DNA from: Fictibacillus marinisediminis
GTDB taxonomy: Bacteria > Bacillota > Bacilli > Bacillales > Fictibacillaceae
Reading direction: 5' to 3'
Assembly (NCBI RefSeq): GCF_023149135.1
Contig: NZ_JAIWJX010000002.1
Coordinates: forward strand, 4,216,001-4,280,000
Length of the DNA: 64,000 bases
Part shown: positions 34,415 to 43,404 of the stretch, one piece after another
How positions within the stretch are numbered: the stretch's first letter is position 1
Layout: every line of letters starts with the position of its first letter
The notes under the pieces: generated by a model
Told to the model about the DNA's origin: nothing
The model's database searches: none
The model's input: the letters and a program-made list of their open reading frames with translations, nothing else
Program-made: the position numbers and the translations under genes

Positions 34415-34477
34415 GATTTGCTCTCCTTCCGATAAACCTTCTTTGCTGTACTTATAGTAACACATTTTTCCTCCACG

Positions 34478-34506
34478 AAAAAAAAGACAGTCTTAAAGAG
34501 ACTGCC
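34478..34506 (-). terminator. weak terminator-like hairpin upstream of ywdI
   Basis: CAGTCT/AGACTG with a 5-nt loop and a strong U-run on the minus strand; probably ends transcription from the 78-residue protein gene. Confidence 0.5.
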
Positions 34507-34726
34507 CGACATACTCCGCACATTTATTATTGAAATTCACAATGATTCACGGTGATCCAGGCCGCGAAACCCTATGAATTATCCGTTTTAATAGACTTTT
34601 GGATCTGCCAGCAGAATACCTTTCCCGTTCATCGATCTCTTTAAGTATTACTAAGTAGTATCTTGCCATCCTTAATAATATCATTTACCCTCTCCCCTCG
34701 ATTTAAATTTTCAATTCCCGAATTGG
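34507..34726. other. gene-free stretch without a clear feature
   Basis: Only short frames and no SD. A minus-strand run ending AAWITVNHCEFQ before double stops could be a decayed coding fragment, but it is too short to assign. Confidence 0.4.
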
Positions 34727-34963
34727 TTAAGAAGTATCTATCCACTTCACTTTACGGCGTTCTTGTTTATAGTTGTTGATTGGTTTGAAGAGCGGACGTT
34801 CTTTCTTTTTCACCGCTTTAGCCAGCAGGTTCACAACCCGGTATTTCTGCTCTTTCACAAGAATGGCTTGCTCCACCCTGGTGATCATCAAGGAAACCGC
34901 CTTTTGAAACATCACATTCACCGTAAATAGAATAATGGCTATTAAATACACAGATTGTTCCAT
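34727..34963 (-). CDS. small membrane-anchored basic protein, unknown
   Basis: 78 residues. One N-terminal membrane segment (MEQSVYLIAIILFTVNVMF) is followed by an amphipathic and strongly basic tail (KAVKKKERPLFKPINNYKQ, then RRKVKW). SD AAGGGGG lies about 10 nt before the ATG. No family is recognised; the layout suggests a peripheral cytoplasmic tail on the membrane. Confidence 0.65.
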   Translation of the reverse strand: MEQSVYLIAIILFTVNVMFQKAVSLMITRVEQAILVKEQKYRVVNLLAKAVKKKERPLFKPINNYKQERRKVKWIDTS

Positions 34964-35338
34964 ATCCGTACATCCCCCTTTTTGATAGTAAATCTATTTT
35001 AATGGATTGCCAGCCTTGCTTTGGGCCTGTCCCCCTTTCTTCCTGACATGATGCTTTAACAACTTACTATCATATGTTCTTGATAGCTTGATTATACGGA
35101 GTGGAAAAGGAAATGTTTGTCACAATGCGCTTCGTTTACTTGTTTTTTTCCTACATATCTTTGCGTTGTCCAACAAAAAACGAACCATTCCTGAAAGAGT
35201 TATCCTTCCTGACAATATTTCAGCCTGTTTTTTTATCGATAACACGCTTGTTTCGTCTAATTAAAACTTTTGAAATTTGATTTATGAGGATATTTCGATA
35301 AAATAGTGAAAAAGAGTTCTTTAGAAGGGAAGATAAAC
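34964..35338. other. 375-bp intergenic region with a carbonic anhydrase promoter candidate
   Basis: No gene seen. Near the right end TTGATT, a 16-nt gap and TAAAAT form a plausible promoter for the carbonic anhydrase. The rest is AT-rich without clear structure. Confidence 0.4.
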
Positions 35339-35920
35339 GTGGCAATTTTGAATGAAATTTTAGAGTACAATGAACAATTCGTGGAGAACAAAGAATACAA
35401 AAAGTACCAGACGACGAAGTTTCCAGAAAAAAGGCTTGTTATTATTTCCTGCATGGATACAAGGCTGACGGAATTGCTTCCACAGGCCATGAATTTAAAA
35501 AATGGAGACGTTAAGATTATCAAAACCGCTGGTGCTATTATTGCGCATCCATTTGGCAGTGTCATGCGGAGCATCCTTGTCGCCATCTATGCCCTGAAGG
35601 CATCAGAAGTCTGTGTCATCGGCCATCATGATTGCGGAATGAGTGCTCTTGATCCTGATGATTTTTTGGGAAAAATGAAAGATCAGGGAATAAAAGAGGA
35701 AACGCTCAATACTTTAAAGTACTCTGGCATGGATTTCAATCAATGGCTGAGAGGGTTTGATAAAGTAGAGGATGCCGTAAAAAGCAGTGTAAGCATGGTA
35801 AAGAATCACCCGCTTCTCCCTGAGACTGTCAGTGTCCACGGCCTTGTCATCGATCCAGAAACCGGAAAGCTCGATGTCGTTGTTGACGGGTATACGAACG
35901 TACCCAAAGAGCAATGTTAA
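35339..35920 (+). CDS. beta-class carbonic anhydrase
   Basis: 193 residues from a GTG with SD AAGGGA 8 nt upstream; the frame opens 11 codons earlier without support. Zinc ligands are Cys38 in SCMDTR, His96 and Cys99 in GHHDCGM; Asp40 and Arg42 form the beta-CA dyad. It hydrates CO2 to bicarbonate for carboxylases. The sequence closely resembles the B. subtilis YtiB type. Cytoplasmic. Flanked by its own promoter candidate and terminator. Confidence 0.93.
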   Translation: MAILNEILEYNEQFVENKEYKKYQTTKFPEKRLVIISCMDTRLTELLPQAMNLKNGDVKIIKTAGAIIAHPFGSVMRSILVAIYALKASEVCVIGHHDCGMSALDPDDFLGKMKDQGIKEETLNTLKYSGMDFNQWLRGFDKVEDAVKSSVSMVKNHPLLPETVSVHGLVIDPETGKLDVVVDGYTNVPKEQC

Positions 35921-35986
35921 TATAGCGTATTAGAGGAACGGAAAAATAGCACCATTCATCATTTGAACGGTGTGGAATTTAAGGTC

Positions 35987-36026
35987 AGGAGCTTATCTTC
36001 GTAGAAGATAAGCTCCTCTTTTTTTA
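35987..36026 (+). terminator. intrinsic terminator of the carbonic anhydrase gene
   Basis: 14-bp perfect stem AGGAGCTTATCTTC/GAAGATAAGCTCCT with a 3-nt loop and a seven-T run. Confidence 0.92.
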
Positions 36027-36044
36027 TCCAAGGCTCTGCCTGAC

Positions 36045-36194
36045 TTATGCTAATTGTTTCACGACTTCTTTCGCAACGCTAATTGTGGATTGCGGGTTTT
36101 GGCCAGTGATTAACTTCCCTGCAATTTCAAAATGATCTGACAAGTTAGAGCCCGCAACAAGGCTTGATCCAAATTCACGTAGTTTCCTGAACGA
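36045..36194 (-). pseudogene. remnant of a DJ-1/PfpI-type (class I glutamine amidotransferase-like) gene
   Basis: The minus strand keeps a C-terminal frame: EFGSSLVAGSNLSDHFEIAG, then KLITGQNPQSTISVAKEVVK, QLA and a stop. The GKLITGQNPQS end is typical of DJ-1/PfpI family proteins of about 180-230 residues. No start, SD or catalytic Cys region lies upstream, because the frame runs into the terminator of the next gene. About 45-50 codons survive. A functional small peptide is unlikely. Confidence 0.72.
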
Positions 36195-36195
36195 T

Positions 36196-36239
36196 AAAAA
36201 GCTCCTCAATGCTGCAGTTAATACAGGTTTAGGAGCTTT
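36196..36239 (-). terminator. intrinsic terminator of the membrane histidine kinase gene
   Basis: AAAGCTCCT/AGGAGCTTT stem with a 24-nt loop and minus-strand U-run, overlapping the kinase stop codon. Confidence 0.65.
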
Positions 36240-37758
36240 ATTTTGATATTTCCGGAAGTTTAACCGAAAAGACCGTTCCTTTATTCGGTTCGCTTGTTAC
36301 AGTTACTTCCCCATTATGCTGCTCAATGATTTTAAAACTCACCATGAGGCCAAGCCCGGTTCCCGTATCCTTTGTCGTAAAGAACGGTTCTCCCAATTTC
36401 TTCAGCTGGTCCTCCTCCAGACCATGTCCTTCATCTTTTACTTCAATGATCGCATAGCCGCCGCTTGTCCGTTTGACCGATACTTCAACCTTGCTTCCTT
36501 GTACGGATGCTTCCACAGCGTTTTTGATCAGATTGATAAACACCTGTTTCAAGGAATTGGAGTCTCCCCTGATTAGGCAGTCTTTATCTTGAATGCCGTA
36601 TTGGATCGAAATATTGGAAAGGCTTGCGTACGCTTCCATCAGCAGCAATGTTTCTTTTACGAGGCCTGACAGATCTACTTCATCATAAGTAAACTGCTTC
36701 ACCTTTGCCAGCTGCATGTACTCCTCTAAAATCTGGTTCATTCTGTTAATCTCAGCCAGCATGATATTCGTGTATTCATCCGATATGTGTTCCTCCCGCA
36801 TGAACTGGACAAATCCCGACAGAATGGCCAGCGGATTCCGTATCTCGTGAGCTACACCTGCAGCCAGCTGACCAATGACAGAGAGCTTTTCAGATTGGAC
36901 AATCAGTTCTTCTGTCCGCTTCGTTTCTGTTATGTCCCGGTAAATCCCAGCTATTGCTTTAATCGTGCCGTCAGGTTTGCGTATCGGGGAGAAGGTGACG
37001 GAGACCGGAAACAGCTCATCTGTTTTCTTTTGGTTGACCATTTCATACCCTGCAACTGCTTCTCCTTTTATGATCCTTTGAAACACTTCCCGAATCAGCT
37101 GCTTTTGTGTGGATGGAATATGCTGAAACGGCTTTTTCAAGATCTCTTCTTCCTTCCATCCGTAAAGCTCAATGAAAGCCCGGTTCACCGCGAGAACATC
37201 ACCTTTCAGATTCTGAACGAGAATAGCGTCAGCTGTCTGTGAGAAGATGGAATGGAAATATTCTTTCGATTCCAGCAGCTGGCTTGCTGTATGCCTTTCC
37301 CTGTTCTCAGACCTCACGCGGAGACTTTCCGTAAACTGAGTAGATAGAACGAAAAAAAGCGTTAAAAAAACAAGAAGCAGAAGGATAAAGACAAGATCAA
37401 AATCTTCAACCGAGGAAAACAGCTCCCGTTCCGCAAAAAAGAAATATGAAGACATGGCCACCGCCAGGACACCCGCATAAATTATAACTTTATATTGGCT
37501 GTAGATCGTACTCAGCAGCAGACAGAACCATATGTACAAATAGTTGACCAACACGGGCTGGAACGTTATCAAACAGAACAGAAACCCGAAAACACCCGTG
37601 ACGGTTAGATACATCGAAAAAATAGGATTACGGTTTCGAACAGCAAAGAAGGTAATAAACCCTCCGATGCCTAAGCCTAACGGCAGCATGAACGAAACGA
37701 TATCACGGTCGAATATAAAATCAAAGAGAATATCAATGGCAAAGAAACCCCATAGCAT
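36238..37758 (-). CDS. membrane PAS sensor histidine kinase
   Basis: 506 residues. Six N-terminal membrane helices (about 1-150), a PAS domain (165-285, HSIFSQTADAILVQN), HisKA with His304 in VAHEIRNPL and an ATPase with NLIKNAVEAS, DEGHGLEE and GTGLGLMVSFKI. It is close in its kinase core to the multi-PAS kinase at 9.6 kb and to Bacillus sporulation kinases (KinB/KinE-like), so Spo0F phosphorylation is a reasonable guess. Orphan: no response regulator nearby. No good SD precedes the ATG, and no other start is available before the upstream stop. Confidence 0.87.
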   Translation of the reverse strand: MLWGFFAIDILFDFIFDRDIVSFMLPLGLGIGGFITFFAVRNRNPIFSMYLTVTGVFGFLFCLITFQPVLVNYLYIWFCLLLSTIYSQYKVIIYAGVLAVAMSSYFFFAERELFSSVEDFDLVFILLLLVFLTLFFVLSTQFTESLRVRSENRERHTASQLLESKEYFHSIFSQTADAILVQNLKGDVLAVNRAFIELYGWKEEEILKKPFQHIPSTQKQLIREVFQRIIKGEAVAGYEMVNQKKTDELFPVSVTFSPIRKPDGTIKAIAGIYRDITETKRTEELIVQSEKLSVIGQLAAGVAHEIRNPLAILSGFVQFMREEHISDEYTNIMLAEINRMNQILEEYMQLAKVKQFTYDEVDLSGLVKETLLLMEAYASLSNISIQYGIQDKDCLIRGDSNSLKQVFINLIKNAVEASVQGSKVEVSVKRTSGGYAIIEVKDEGHGLEEDQLKKLGEPFFTTKDTGTGLGLMVSFKIIEQHNGEVTVTSEPNKGTVFSVKLPEISK

Positions 37759-37892
37759 TTTATAAAGGAGCTCATTTCTTTTTTAATTACGTTCAATTGA
37801 TCTGTATGAAAACCGTTCACCATTCCGGCTCCTTTGTTCTAGAAATCACTCCAACAACTGGATTATATCACAAATAAAGGAACTCCCCGAAA

Positions 37893-37943
37893 CAAAAGAC
37901 CAGCTTAAGTCCCGCAATATGTACGGAAGCCTTAAGCTGGTCT
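37893..37943 (-). terminator. intrinsic terminator of the nucleotidase gene
   Basis: AGACCAGCTTAAG/CTTAAGCTGGTCT stem with UUUUG on the minus strand. Confidence 0.82.
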
Positions 37944-37955
37944 GAATTCAACTTT

Positions 37956-40900
37956 TTACTTGTTCAGTTTCGTAATTCTGCCTTCTGTTTTAGGATCAAC
38001 TGTACCTTTTGCTTTAATGTATTTTACAAGTGCTTCAAGGTCGACTATGTCGATAGAAGGGTTTTTGCCGTTCTTTAACGTCGTATATCCGTCTCCGCCG
38101 CCTGCCATAAAGTTATTAACGGTTACAGAATAGGTTTTTGCAGAGTCAACAGCGGTTCCATCAGGAAGCGTAATGCTCACGATGCGGTCACCAGCCGGCT
38201 GTGAATCATCATAGGTGAACTTAAGCCCTGAAATCTGCAGGATCTTCGCACGTGTTGGATCTGCCCATTGCTCGTTCAAAAGGCTTTTTACTTGGGCACC
38301 TGTAAGATCCATTTTCACAAGATCATTACCGAAAGGCTGTACTGTAAAAGCTTCCTTCCACGTAATTTCTCCTGCATCAATATCTGCACGCACGCCGCCC
38401 GGATTCATGAAGGCAAAATCTGTGCCGGTCTGGGCTTTCATGGAATCAGCGATCAGATTCCCCATTGGGGATTCTCCGTCTGCATTGATGTCCTTAGTAA
38501 TATAGTTAGGTGTTGTACCGATCTTTTCATTTAAAATGGGAGCAACGTCCGCTACATATTTGTCAACAAATGCTTTAATTTCAGGATCTGGAGCAATTTT
38601 GCTGCGGTCAACAGTTACGACTTCCGCGGTCTTTTTAACGATATCCTGTGTTTTAGGATCGATGACAAGATCTACATCAGAGAACGCGGTCCCGGAAGAA
38701 TAGGATTGTACGAGAAGCTTATTGTCGACTACTGCATTCGTAAGCGCATGGTTGTGCCCGCCGAACATAACATCAACTTCATCGTCAACTTTGTTCGCCA
38801 TATCCACGAGTTCGCCTGTTGCATTCTGTCCATCAGCTGTAGAGTTCGCCGGATTGTGGGCAAGTACGACGATGGACTTAATTCCTTTTGCTTCGAGTTC
38901 TTTTGCATATTTGTTGATGGCTTCTGTCTCATCGGTAAATTCAACACCTTCTACGCCGCTCGGGATAACGATGCTAGGCGTGTCAGAGAGAACAACACCG
39001 ATGATGCCAATTTTTGCTCCGCCTACTTCTTTGATCACATAAGGATCAAGAAGCGGTTTGTTTGTGCTCTTGTCAATCACATTGGCTGCCACATAAGGGA
39101 AGCTCGCCCCTTCAAACTTGCCATACTTTGCTTCTGTTTTCGGATGGCTCCCACCGTGGATCAGACGCAGCATTTCTTTTACGCCCTCATCAAACTCATG
39201 GTTTCCAATCGTTGCAGCATCAAAGCCCAGTTTGTTCAAAAAGCGGATCGTAGGCTCGTCCTGAAGCAAAGCTGATACCGGAGAACTTGCTCCTACTGCA
39301 TCACCCGCATGAAGCAAAAGCGTATTCGGGTTCGTTGCTTCATGCTGTTTTAAGTAGGCTGCAAGATATTCAGCACCGCCTGCGTTGATCTTCGAGTTGT
39401 ACGTATCAAGCTGGCCGTGAAAATCATTGATGCCTAAAAGCTGCACATTAATGTTCTCAAGCTTTTTAAGTTTATACGAATATTTCGCAAAGCCTTCTGC
39501 TGCAGAGCCAACATATTTAATGGCTCCATCTGCCGGTATTGCCTTTTGAGCGTCAGGTGTAGATTCAAAGGTTACATTCGGTTCACCTGCTACAGAAGCA
39601 AACTTCCAGTTTTGATCTGCAGAAGGATCAATCGTGCCGCGTTCACGAATATAGTCGATGATGACTTGACGGTTTTCATCCGGATACAGGTTGACTGCCG
39701 TTTTATTTTTTACACCCGGGAACAGTCCGTTTGCACGGTAATTATTCGTCGCAACGATAAATTCCTGGTTATTGTCGATTGGCTTGCCGTTGTATTGAAG
39801 ATTTTTAATACGGCTGGAATCAGCATTGATCACATTTCCGTCTTTATCATATTTCGCCGGCTGTGTCACATCGACATCATAGGTAACGCCATCGATCACA
39901 TCAAAGTTATACGTCGGGAAATCATTGTTCACAAGCGCCTGCTCTTCTTTTTGGGACGGATCAATCTTGTTGAACTGCCCAGCTGACATCTCGAGCCATT
40001 CCTTCACATCAGAGCCTTTCACTTTAACAGTCGCTACAGTGTTTGGATACAGATAAAGGTCAGAGACGTTCTTAATCGCGATGGTGCCTTTCGGAATATT
40101 GGTGTAGTAGTTCGCACCGTTTCTTCCGCCTGCTTTAAATGGAGCCCCTGCAGATAATACTGGCAGACCTTCATCCTTCGTGCCTTTTAATTGCTTTTCA
40201 ACGTACCATTTTTGTGCGTTAGTAACGATTTGAATGGATGGATCATCCTGGACAAGTGCGAAGTAGCTGTTGATGTCAGCACTTGTTTGTCCTACCGGCT
40301 GGCGGACATAGGCAATGGTGCCTTGATGGTCTTTTTTGATCGCTTTAATGATGCTTTCGTCAGTTTTGGCGAGACTTTTCTTGTTTACTTTGTCATAAAC
40401 CGCTCTTAATTGAGTCTTTGCCTTGGCGATAGACCATTTTCCTTTGACTTTTACAAGGCCAAGGTCCATTACGCCAAGCTGGTTGCCCCAGTTTCCTGGC
40501 ATGATGACCGGTTTCCCGTTAATCGTTCCGTTCTTTTCATCAACACCCGGAAGGTTTGCGAAATCGCCTGGGAATGTTTTGTGATTGTGTCCGGAAATAA
40601 TCGCATCGATGCCTTTGACTTTAGTCAGGTCGTAGGCGGCATCCTCTTCCATCTGTTTGCGGTCTGCATCACCAATTCCGGAGTGCGCCAGAGCAACAAT
40701 GATGTCAGCTCCGTCCTTTTTCATTCTAGGAATATAGGACTTTACCGTATCGACGATATCCTTTGTGATGACTTTTCCATCAAGGTTGGATTTATCCCAC
40801 ATTGTAATTTGAGGAGTAACGGCGCCGATTACACCGACTTTGATGACTTGTTTATGTCCTTTTGTATCAATGACTTTCTTTTTAATAATTTTATAAGGTT

Positions 40901-41453
40901 TAAAATAATTCTTGTCGTTGTAAGGATTTCTATCATGATCATCTTTAAAGACGTTGGAATTCACGTACGGGAAAGGAGCATCATCCAAGACCTCCTGAAG
41001 GTAATCCAGGCCATAGTTGAATTCATGGTTTCCTACAGTTGCGGCATCGTATTTTAATAGTTTCATCGCTTTGAAGACCGGATGCATTTCTCCGTTTTCA
41101 AGCTTGTCCACTTTCGCTTTGTAATCACCGAGCGGGTTACCTTGAATCAAGTCCCCGTTATCAAAAAGAAGGGTGTTCTTAGATTCGCTTCTCGCTTTTT
41201 TAATGAGGGTTGCCGTTTTTGCCAAACCAAACTCATCTGTTTCCGCGTCTTTATAATAATCGTAATTTGCGATATGAGTGTGGATATCGGTAGTGCCCAG
41301 GATCCTAAGCTGAACGGATTCGGTTTTGCTCTGCTTCTGCGGTTTAGCTGCTGCTTTTACTGAATCCATAGTGATTGGTGAAGCAAGTACGGCTAATGCC
41401 ATTGTTGATGCCAGAAAAGAACGTCCCATTGAAGTAAAGGACTTTTTCCCCAT
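37956..41453 (-). CDS. secreted two-domain nucleotidase (2',3'-cyclic phosphodiesterase / 5'-nucleotidase)
   Basis: 1165 residues with a signal peptide (MGKKSFTSMGRSFLASTMAL to about residue 35). Two metallophosphatase plus 5'-nucleotidase modules follow in tandem. Module 1 has GTTDIHTH (near 57), GNHEFNYG, AHSGIGD and GHNHKTF; module 2 has GINDFHGQ (near 675), GNHEFDEG and GGHNHAL, each with a C-terminal 5'-nucleotidase domain (MAGGGDGYT in module 2). The layout is CpdB-like then UshA-like, as in B. subtilis YfkN. It should release phosphate and nucleosides from nucleotides outside the cell. No sortase motif or C-terminal anchor is seen, so it may be freely secreted. SD AGGGGGA. Confidence 0.92.
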   Translation of the reverse strand: MGKKSFTSMGRSFLASTMALAVLASPITMDSVKAAAKPQKQSKTESVQLRILGTTDIHTHIANYDYYKDAETDEFGLAKTATLIKKARSESKNTLLFDNGDLIQGNPLGDYKAKVDKLENGEMHPVFKAMKLLKYDAATVGNHEFNYGLDYLQEVLDDAPFPYVNSNVFKDDHDRNPYNDKNYFKPYKIIKKKVIDTKGHKQVIKVGVIGAVTPQITMWDKSNLDGKVITKDIVDTVKSYIPRMKKDGADIIVALAHSGIGDADRKQMEEDAAYDLTKVKGIDAIISGHNHKTFPGDFANLPGVDEKNGTINGKPVIMPGNWGNQLGVMDLGLVKVKGKWSIAKAKTQLRAVYDKVNKKSLAKTDESIIKAIKKDHQGTIAYVRQPVGQTSADINSYFALVQDDPSIQIVTNAQKWYVEKQLKGTKDEGLPVLSAGAPFKAGGRNGANYYTNIPKGTIAIKNVSDLYLYPNTVATVKVKGSDVKEWLEMSAGQFNKIDPSQKEEQALVNNDFPTYNFDVIDGVTYDVDVTQPAKYDKDGNVINADSSRIKNLQYNGKPIDNNQEFIVATNNYRANGLFPGVKNKTAVNLYPDENRQVIIDYIRERGTIDPSADQNWKFASVAGEPNVTFESTPDAQKAIPADGAIKYVGSAAEGFAKYSYKLKKLENINVQLLGINDFHGQLDTYNSKINAGGAEYLAAYLKQHEATNPNTLLLHAGDAVGASSPVSALLQDEPTIRFLNKLGFDAATIGNHEFDEGVKEMLRLIHGGSHPKTEAKYGKFEGASFPYVAANVIDKSTNKPLLDPYVIKEVGGAKIGIIGVVLSDTPSIVIPSGVEGVEFTDETEAINKYAKELEAKGIKSIVVLAHNPANSTADGQNATGELVDMANKVDDEVDVMFGGHNHALTNAVVDNKLLVQSYSSGTAFSDVDLVIDPKTQDIVKKTAEVVTVDRSKIAPDPEIKAFVDKYVADVAPILNEKIGTTPNYITKDINADGESPMGNLIADSMKAQTGTDFAFMNPGGVRADIDAGEITWKEAFTVQPFGNDLVKMDLTGAQVKSLLNEQWADPTRAKILQISGLKFTYDDSQPAGDRIVSITLPDGTAVDSAKTYSVTVNNFMAGGGDGYTTLKNGKNPSIDIVDLEALVKYIKAKGTVDPKTEGRITKLNK

Positions 41454-41596
41454 ACGTATCCCCCTAAAATCATTCAGTTATTTTATTGCCAATCTAATTA
41501 TATATTTTGAAAATAAAAATTAAAGACTTTATTCGTAAAATAAAGGTAAATATTTTAAAATCATGTAAAAATAGTTATATAGACCCATTTGAATAC

Positions 41597-41631
41597 AAAA
41601 AAAGCCGCCGGAACAGTTTCCGGCGGCTTTC
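41597..41631 (-). terminator. intrinsic terminator of the polysaccharide deacetylase gene
   Basis: 11-bp stem AAAGCCGCCGG/CCGGCGGCTTT with a U-run on the minus strand. Confidence 0.9.
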
Positions 41632-41643
41632 TGTTTAATGAAT

Positions 41644-42345
41644 TTATTGAAAATTGACTGGTTCTTGTTTTTCACTTATAGGCGAAAACTCATACCCTTT
41701 TTTCTTTAGGGCACCAAGCAACTCTGGCAGTTCTTTGGCTGTTAGCTCTTTATCATGCATCAGGATAACAGGATCATGATGGTTCTTTTCCACTTGTTCC
41801 ACTTGCTGCAACGTTTTATTGACCCAGCTGTCATCCTTGCTTCCCCAGTCAACACTGTCTACGTTCCAATCCCACATGATAAACCCGTCACGTTTAAGCG
41901 CCTCAACATACTCAGGTTTCATATACGGCACACTTCCATAAGGAACACGAACGAGGTTCGAATGGATCCCAGTCAGGTTTTCCAGCGTCTGGCGGCACGT
42001 TTTCATTTCACCCGTAACCGTTGATTCACTATGATAAAACGCATCTTTATCATGTGTCACCCCGTGGCAGCCCACTGAGTTTTGGCTGTACGCCAGGCGC
42101 ATCGTTTCGATTGGATATTGCTCCATATGCGGCGCGAGCATAAAAAAAGTCGCCGAAGCGCCATAGTCATTTAAATCCTTCATAAGCTGTCCCGTCGTTT
42201 TTGACGGACCGTCATCAAAGGTTAAATACACTTTTTTGTGTTCGGTTTGCTGTTCTGCGTGAGCTCTGTTTTCATCCATGGGCATCGCCATAATGGCCAA
42301 ATACAACAATACAAGCGAGCCTATCGTTTTCGCTGCCATTTTCAA
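41644..42345 (-). CDS. secreted polysaccharide deacetylase
   Basis: 233 residues from a TTG with SD GGAGG 7 nt upstream; an ATG two codons later is an alternative. The signal peptide (AAKTIGSLVLLYLAIMAMP) leads to a NodB domain with TFDDGPS (near 42), the metal pair in CHGVTHDKD, RVPYGS and VILMHD. CE4 enzymes remove acetyl groups from peptidoglycan or chitin-like sugars; the exact substrate is not set by sequence. It resembles the Bacillus PdaA/YheN-like group. Confidence 0.88.
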   Translation of the reverse strand: MKMAAKTIGSLVLLYLAIMAMPMDENRAHAEQQTEHKKVYLTFDDGPSKTTGQLMKDLNDYGASATFFMLAPHMEQYPIETMRLAYSQNSVGCHGVTHDKDAFYHSESTVTGEMKTCRQTLENLTGIHSNLVRVPYGSVPYMKPEYVEALKRDGFIMWDWNVDSVDWGSKDDSWVNKTLQQVEQVEKNHHDPVILMHDKELTAKELPELLGALKKKGYEFSPISEKQEPVNFQ

Positions 42346-42494
42346 ACCTATCCCTCCAAACGATTTTACATCCTTACAAGCTATTCGGTGGATAGGATTC
42401 CTTTGCCGGGATATCAATGGCTTTCAAGCAAAATTGATTCTTTTGAAGGGTGTCAAATGGAACCGGTTTTTGAATAGATCCGGAATTTCTTCAT

Positions 42495-42528
42495 AAAAAA
42501 GGATGCTTCAGTGTGGAAGCATCCCTTC
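42495..42528 (-). terminator. intrinsic terminator of the Lmo0937-like gene
   Basis: Stem AAGGATGCTTC/GAAGCATCCCTT with a minus-strand U-run, immediately downstream of the stop. Confidence 0.88.
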
Positions 42529-42530
42529 TG

Positions 42531-42677
42531 TCAGGCTGATCGCCTTCCCTTTATTAATTTAAAGACAATAATCACGATGGCCGCAATCAGAAGAATATGA
42601 ATGATTCCGCCAGCAATCTTAAAAATAAGTCCCAATAGCCATAGTACGATTAATATACCGATAATTGTCCAGATCAT
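42531..42677 (-). CDS. Lmo0937 family small membrane protein (48 residues)
   Basis: From the ATG at 42677 (SD AAAGGAAG) the product is MIWTIIGILIVLWLLGLIFK then two more hydrophobic stretches ending KLIKGRRSA. The opening MxWTIIxILxVLWLLG is the hallmark of Lmo0937 family proteins; role unknown, often stress linked. The open frame extends 45 codons upstream but without an SD. Divergent from the YflT-type stress gene. Confidence 0.85.
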   Translation of the reverse strand: MIWTIIGILIVLWLLGLIFKIAGGIIHILLIAAIVIIVFKLIKGRRSA

Positions 42678-42760
42678 TTGGGTATCTTCCTTTCTTGTTT
42701 CATTACGCTTTATTTTCCCCAAAAGTAATCGGTATAAAACGCCAAGGTTCATTTTTCCAT

Positions 42761-42786
42761 GTTTACAAAACACAAAAAGCGTGTAC
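42761..42786 (+). promoter_or_regulatory. possible sigma-B promoter of the YflT-like gene
   Basis: GTTTAC, 14 nt, GTGTAC resembles the sigma-B pattern GTTTAA-N12-14-GGGWAW with mismatches. B. subtilis general stress 17M-type genes are sigma-B dependent, which is the main support. Confidence 0.35.
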
Positions 42787-42790
42787 ATAA

Positions 42791-42828
42791 CAAGTGTATT
42801 TAATTCGAGCAAGTGTATTTAATTCGAG
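42791..42828 (+). repeat. perfect 19-bp tandem duplication in the YflT-like leader
   Basis: CAAGTGTATTTAATTCGAG occurs twice back to back, ending 16 bp before the ATG and just before the SD. The duplication places two identical GTGTAT elements in the leader. Confidence 0.95.
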
Positions 42829-42844
42829 AGGGAGGAATTTGATC

Positions 42845-43198
42845 ATGGCTGTTAAACCATTAGTACGAGAATTTTCTACGGAACAAGAAGTAATTTCTGC
42901 GGTCAACGAACTTGAAATACGGGGAATCAACCACGATGACATCTACGTGCTTGCACACGAAAGAGACGACACGCGTGACATCGCAGATGCAGCAGATGCC
43001 AACACCATTGGGACGGCAGAAGAAGGACTAGGAACTGCCATTAAAAATCTCTTCCAAAAACGCGGTGATGAACTCCGCAATAAACTTGAAGAAGTCGGGT
43101 TAAGCTCCATTGAAGCAGAGCAGTACGAAAGAAAACTCGATGAAGGTAAAGTCCTTGTACTTGTAAAAGGCGATAACAACCTAGACACTTGGTTGTAA
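42845..43198 (+). CDS. general stress protein 17M-like (YflT family)
   Basis: 117 residues from the ATG at 42845 (SD GGGAGGA). N-terminal YflT domain (VREFSTEQEVISAVNELEIR, DDIYVLAHERDDTRDIADAA) that recalls heat-stress protein GS17M, followed by a helical KRGDELRNKLEEVGLSS segment. Cytoplasmic, acidic, function unknown. A tandem 19-bp duplication lies in the leader; a terminator follows. Confidence 0.87.
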   Translation: MAVKPLVREFSTEQEVISAVNELEIRGINHDDIYVLAHERDDTRDIADAADANTIGTAEEGLGTAIKNLFQKRGDELRNKLEEVGLSSIEAEQYERKLDEGKVLVLVKGDNNLDTWL

Positions 43199-43212
43199 AG
43201 TTAAAATATAGG

Positions 43213-43257
43213 AAAAGGGACAGGGCTCACTCGTCGTGAAGCCTGTCCCCTTTTTTT
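43213..43257 (+). terminator. intrinsic terminator of the YflT-like gene
   Basis: Stem AGGGACAGGGCT/AGCCTGTCCCCT followed by a T-run. Confidence 0.9.
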
Positions 43258-43280
43258 GCATTCCTTGCGGCGGAGATTGG

Positions 43281-43352
43281 AATGCGTCGGATCGTGTCAT
43301 TTAATGTCGAGTATAAACCGATTGAACATAAAAATTTTCGAACCTGATTTTT
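43281..43352 (+). repeat. type B element, short form
   Basis: Begins AATGCGTCGGATC and continues to TGTCGAGTATAAACCG-ATTGAACATAAAAA and one decayed unit. The opening matches the element at 44968 (AATGCGTCGAATC), and GTCGAGTATAAAC then TTGAACATAAAAA matches the minus strand of the array at 47.7 kb. Confidence 0.7.
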
Positions 43353-43374
43353 CAGTACTTCCAGATGAGTTTGC

Positions 43375-43403
43375 AAAAAGGAGCCCAGTGTAAAGGCTCC
43401 TTT
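43375..43403 (-). terminator. intrinsic terminator of the alpha/beta hydrolase gene
   Basis: AAAGGAGCC/GGCTCCTTT stem with a minus-strand U-run next to the stop. Confidence 0.88.
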
Positions 43404-43404
43404 C

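Noticed and set aside
38706..39275. 189-residue plus-strand frame inside the nucleotidase gene
   Set aside because: Antisense shadow of a strongly conserved metallophosphatase; no SD or family match. The 215-residue frame at 40410-41057 was rejected for the same reason.
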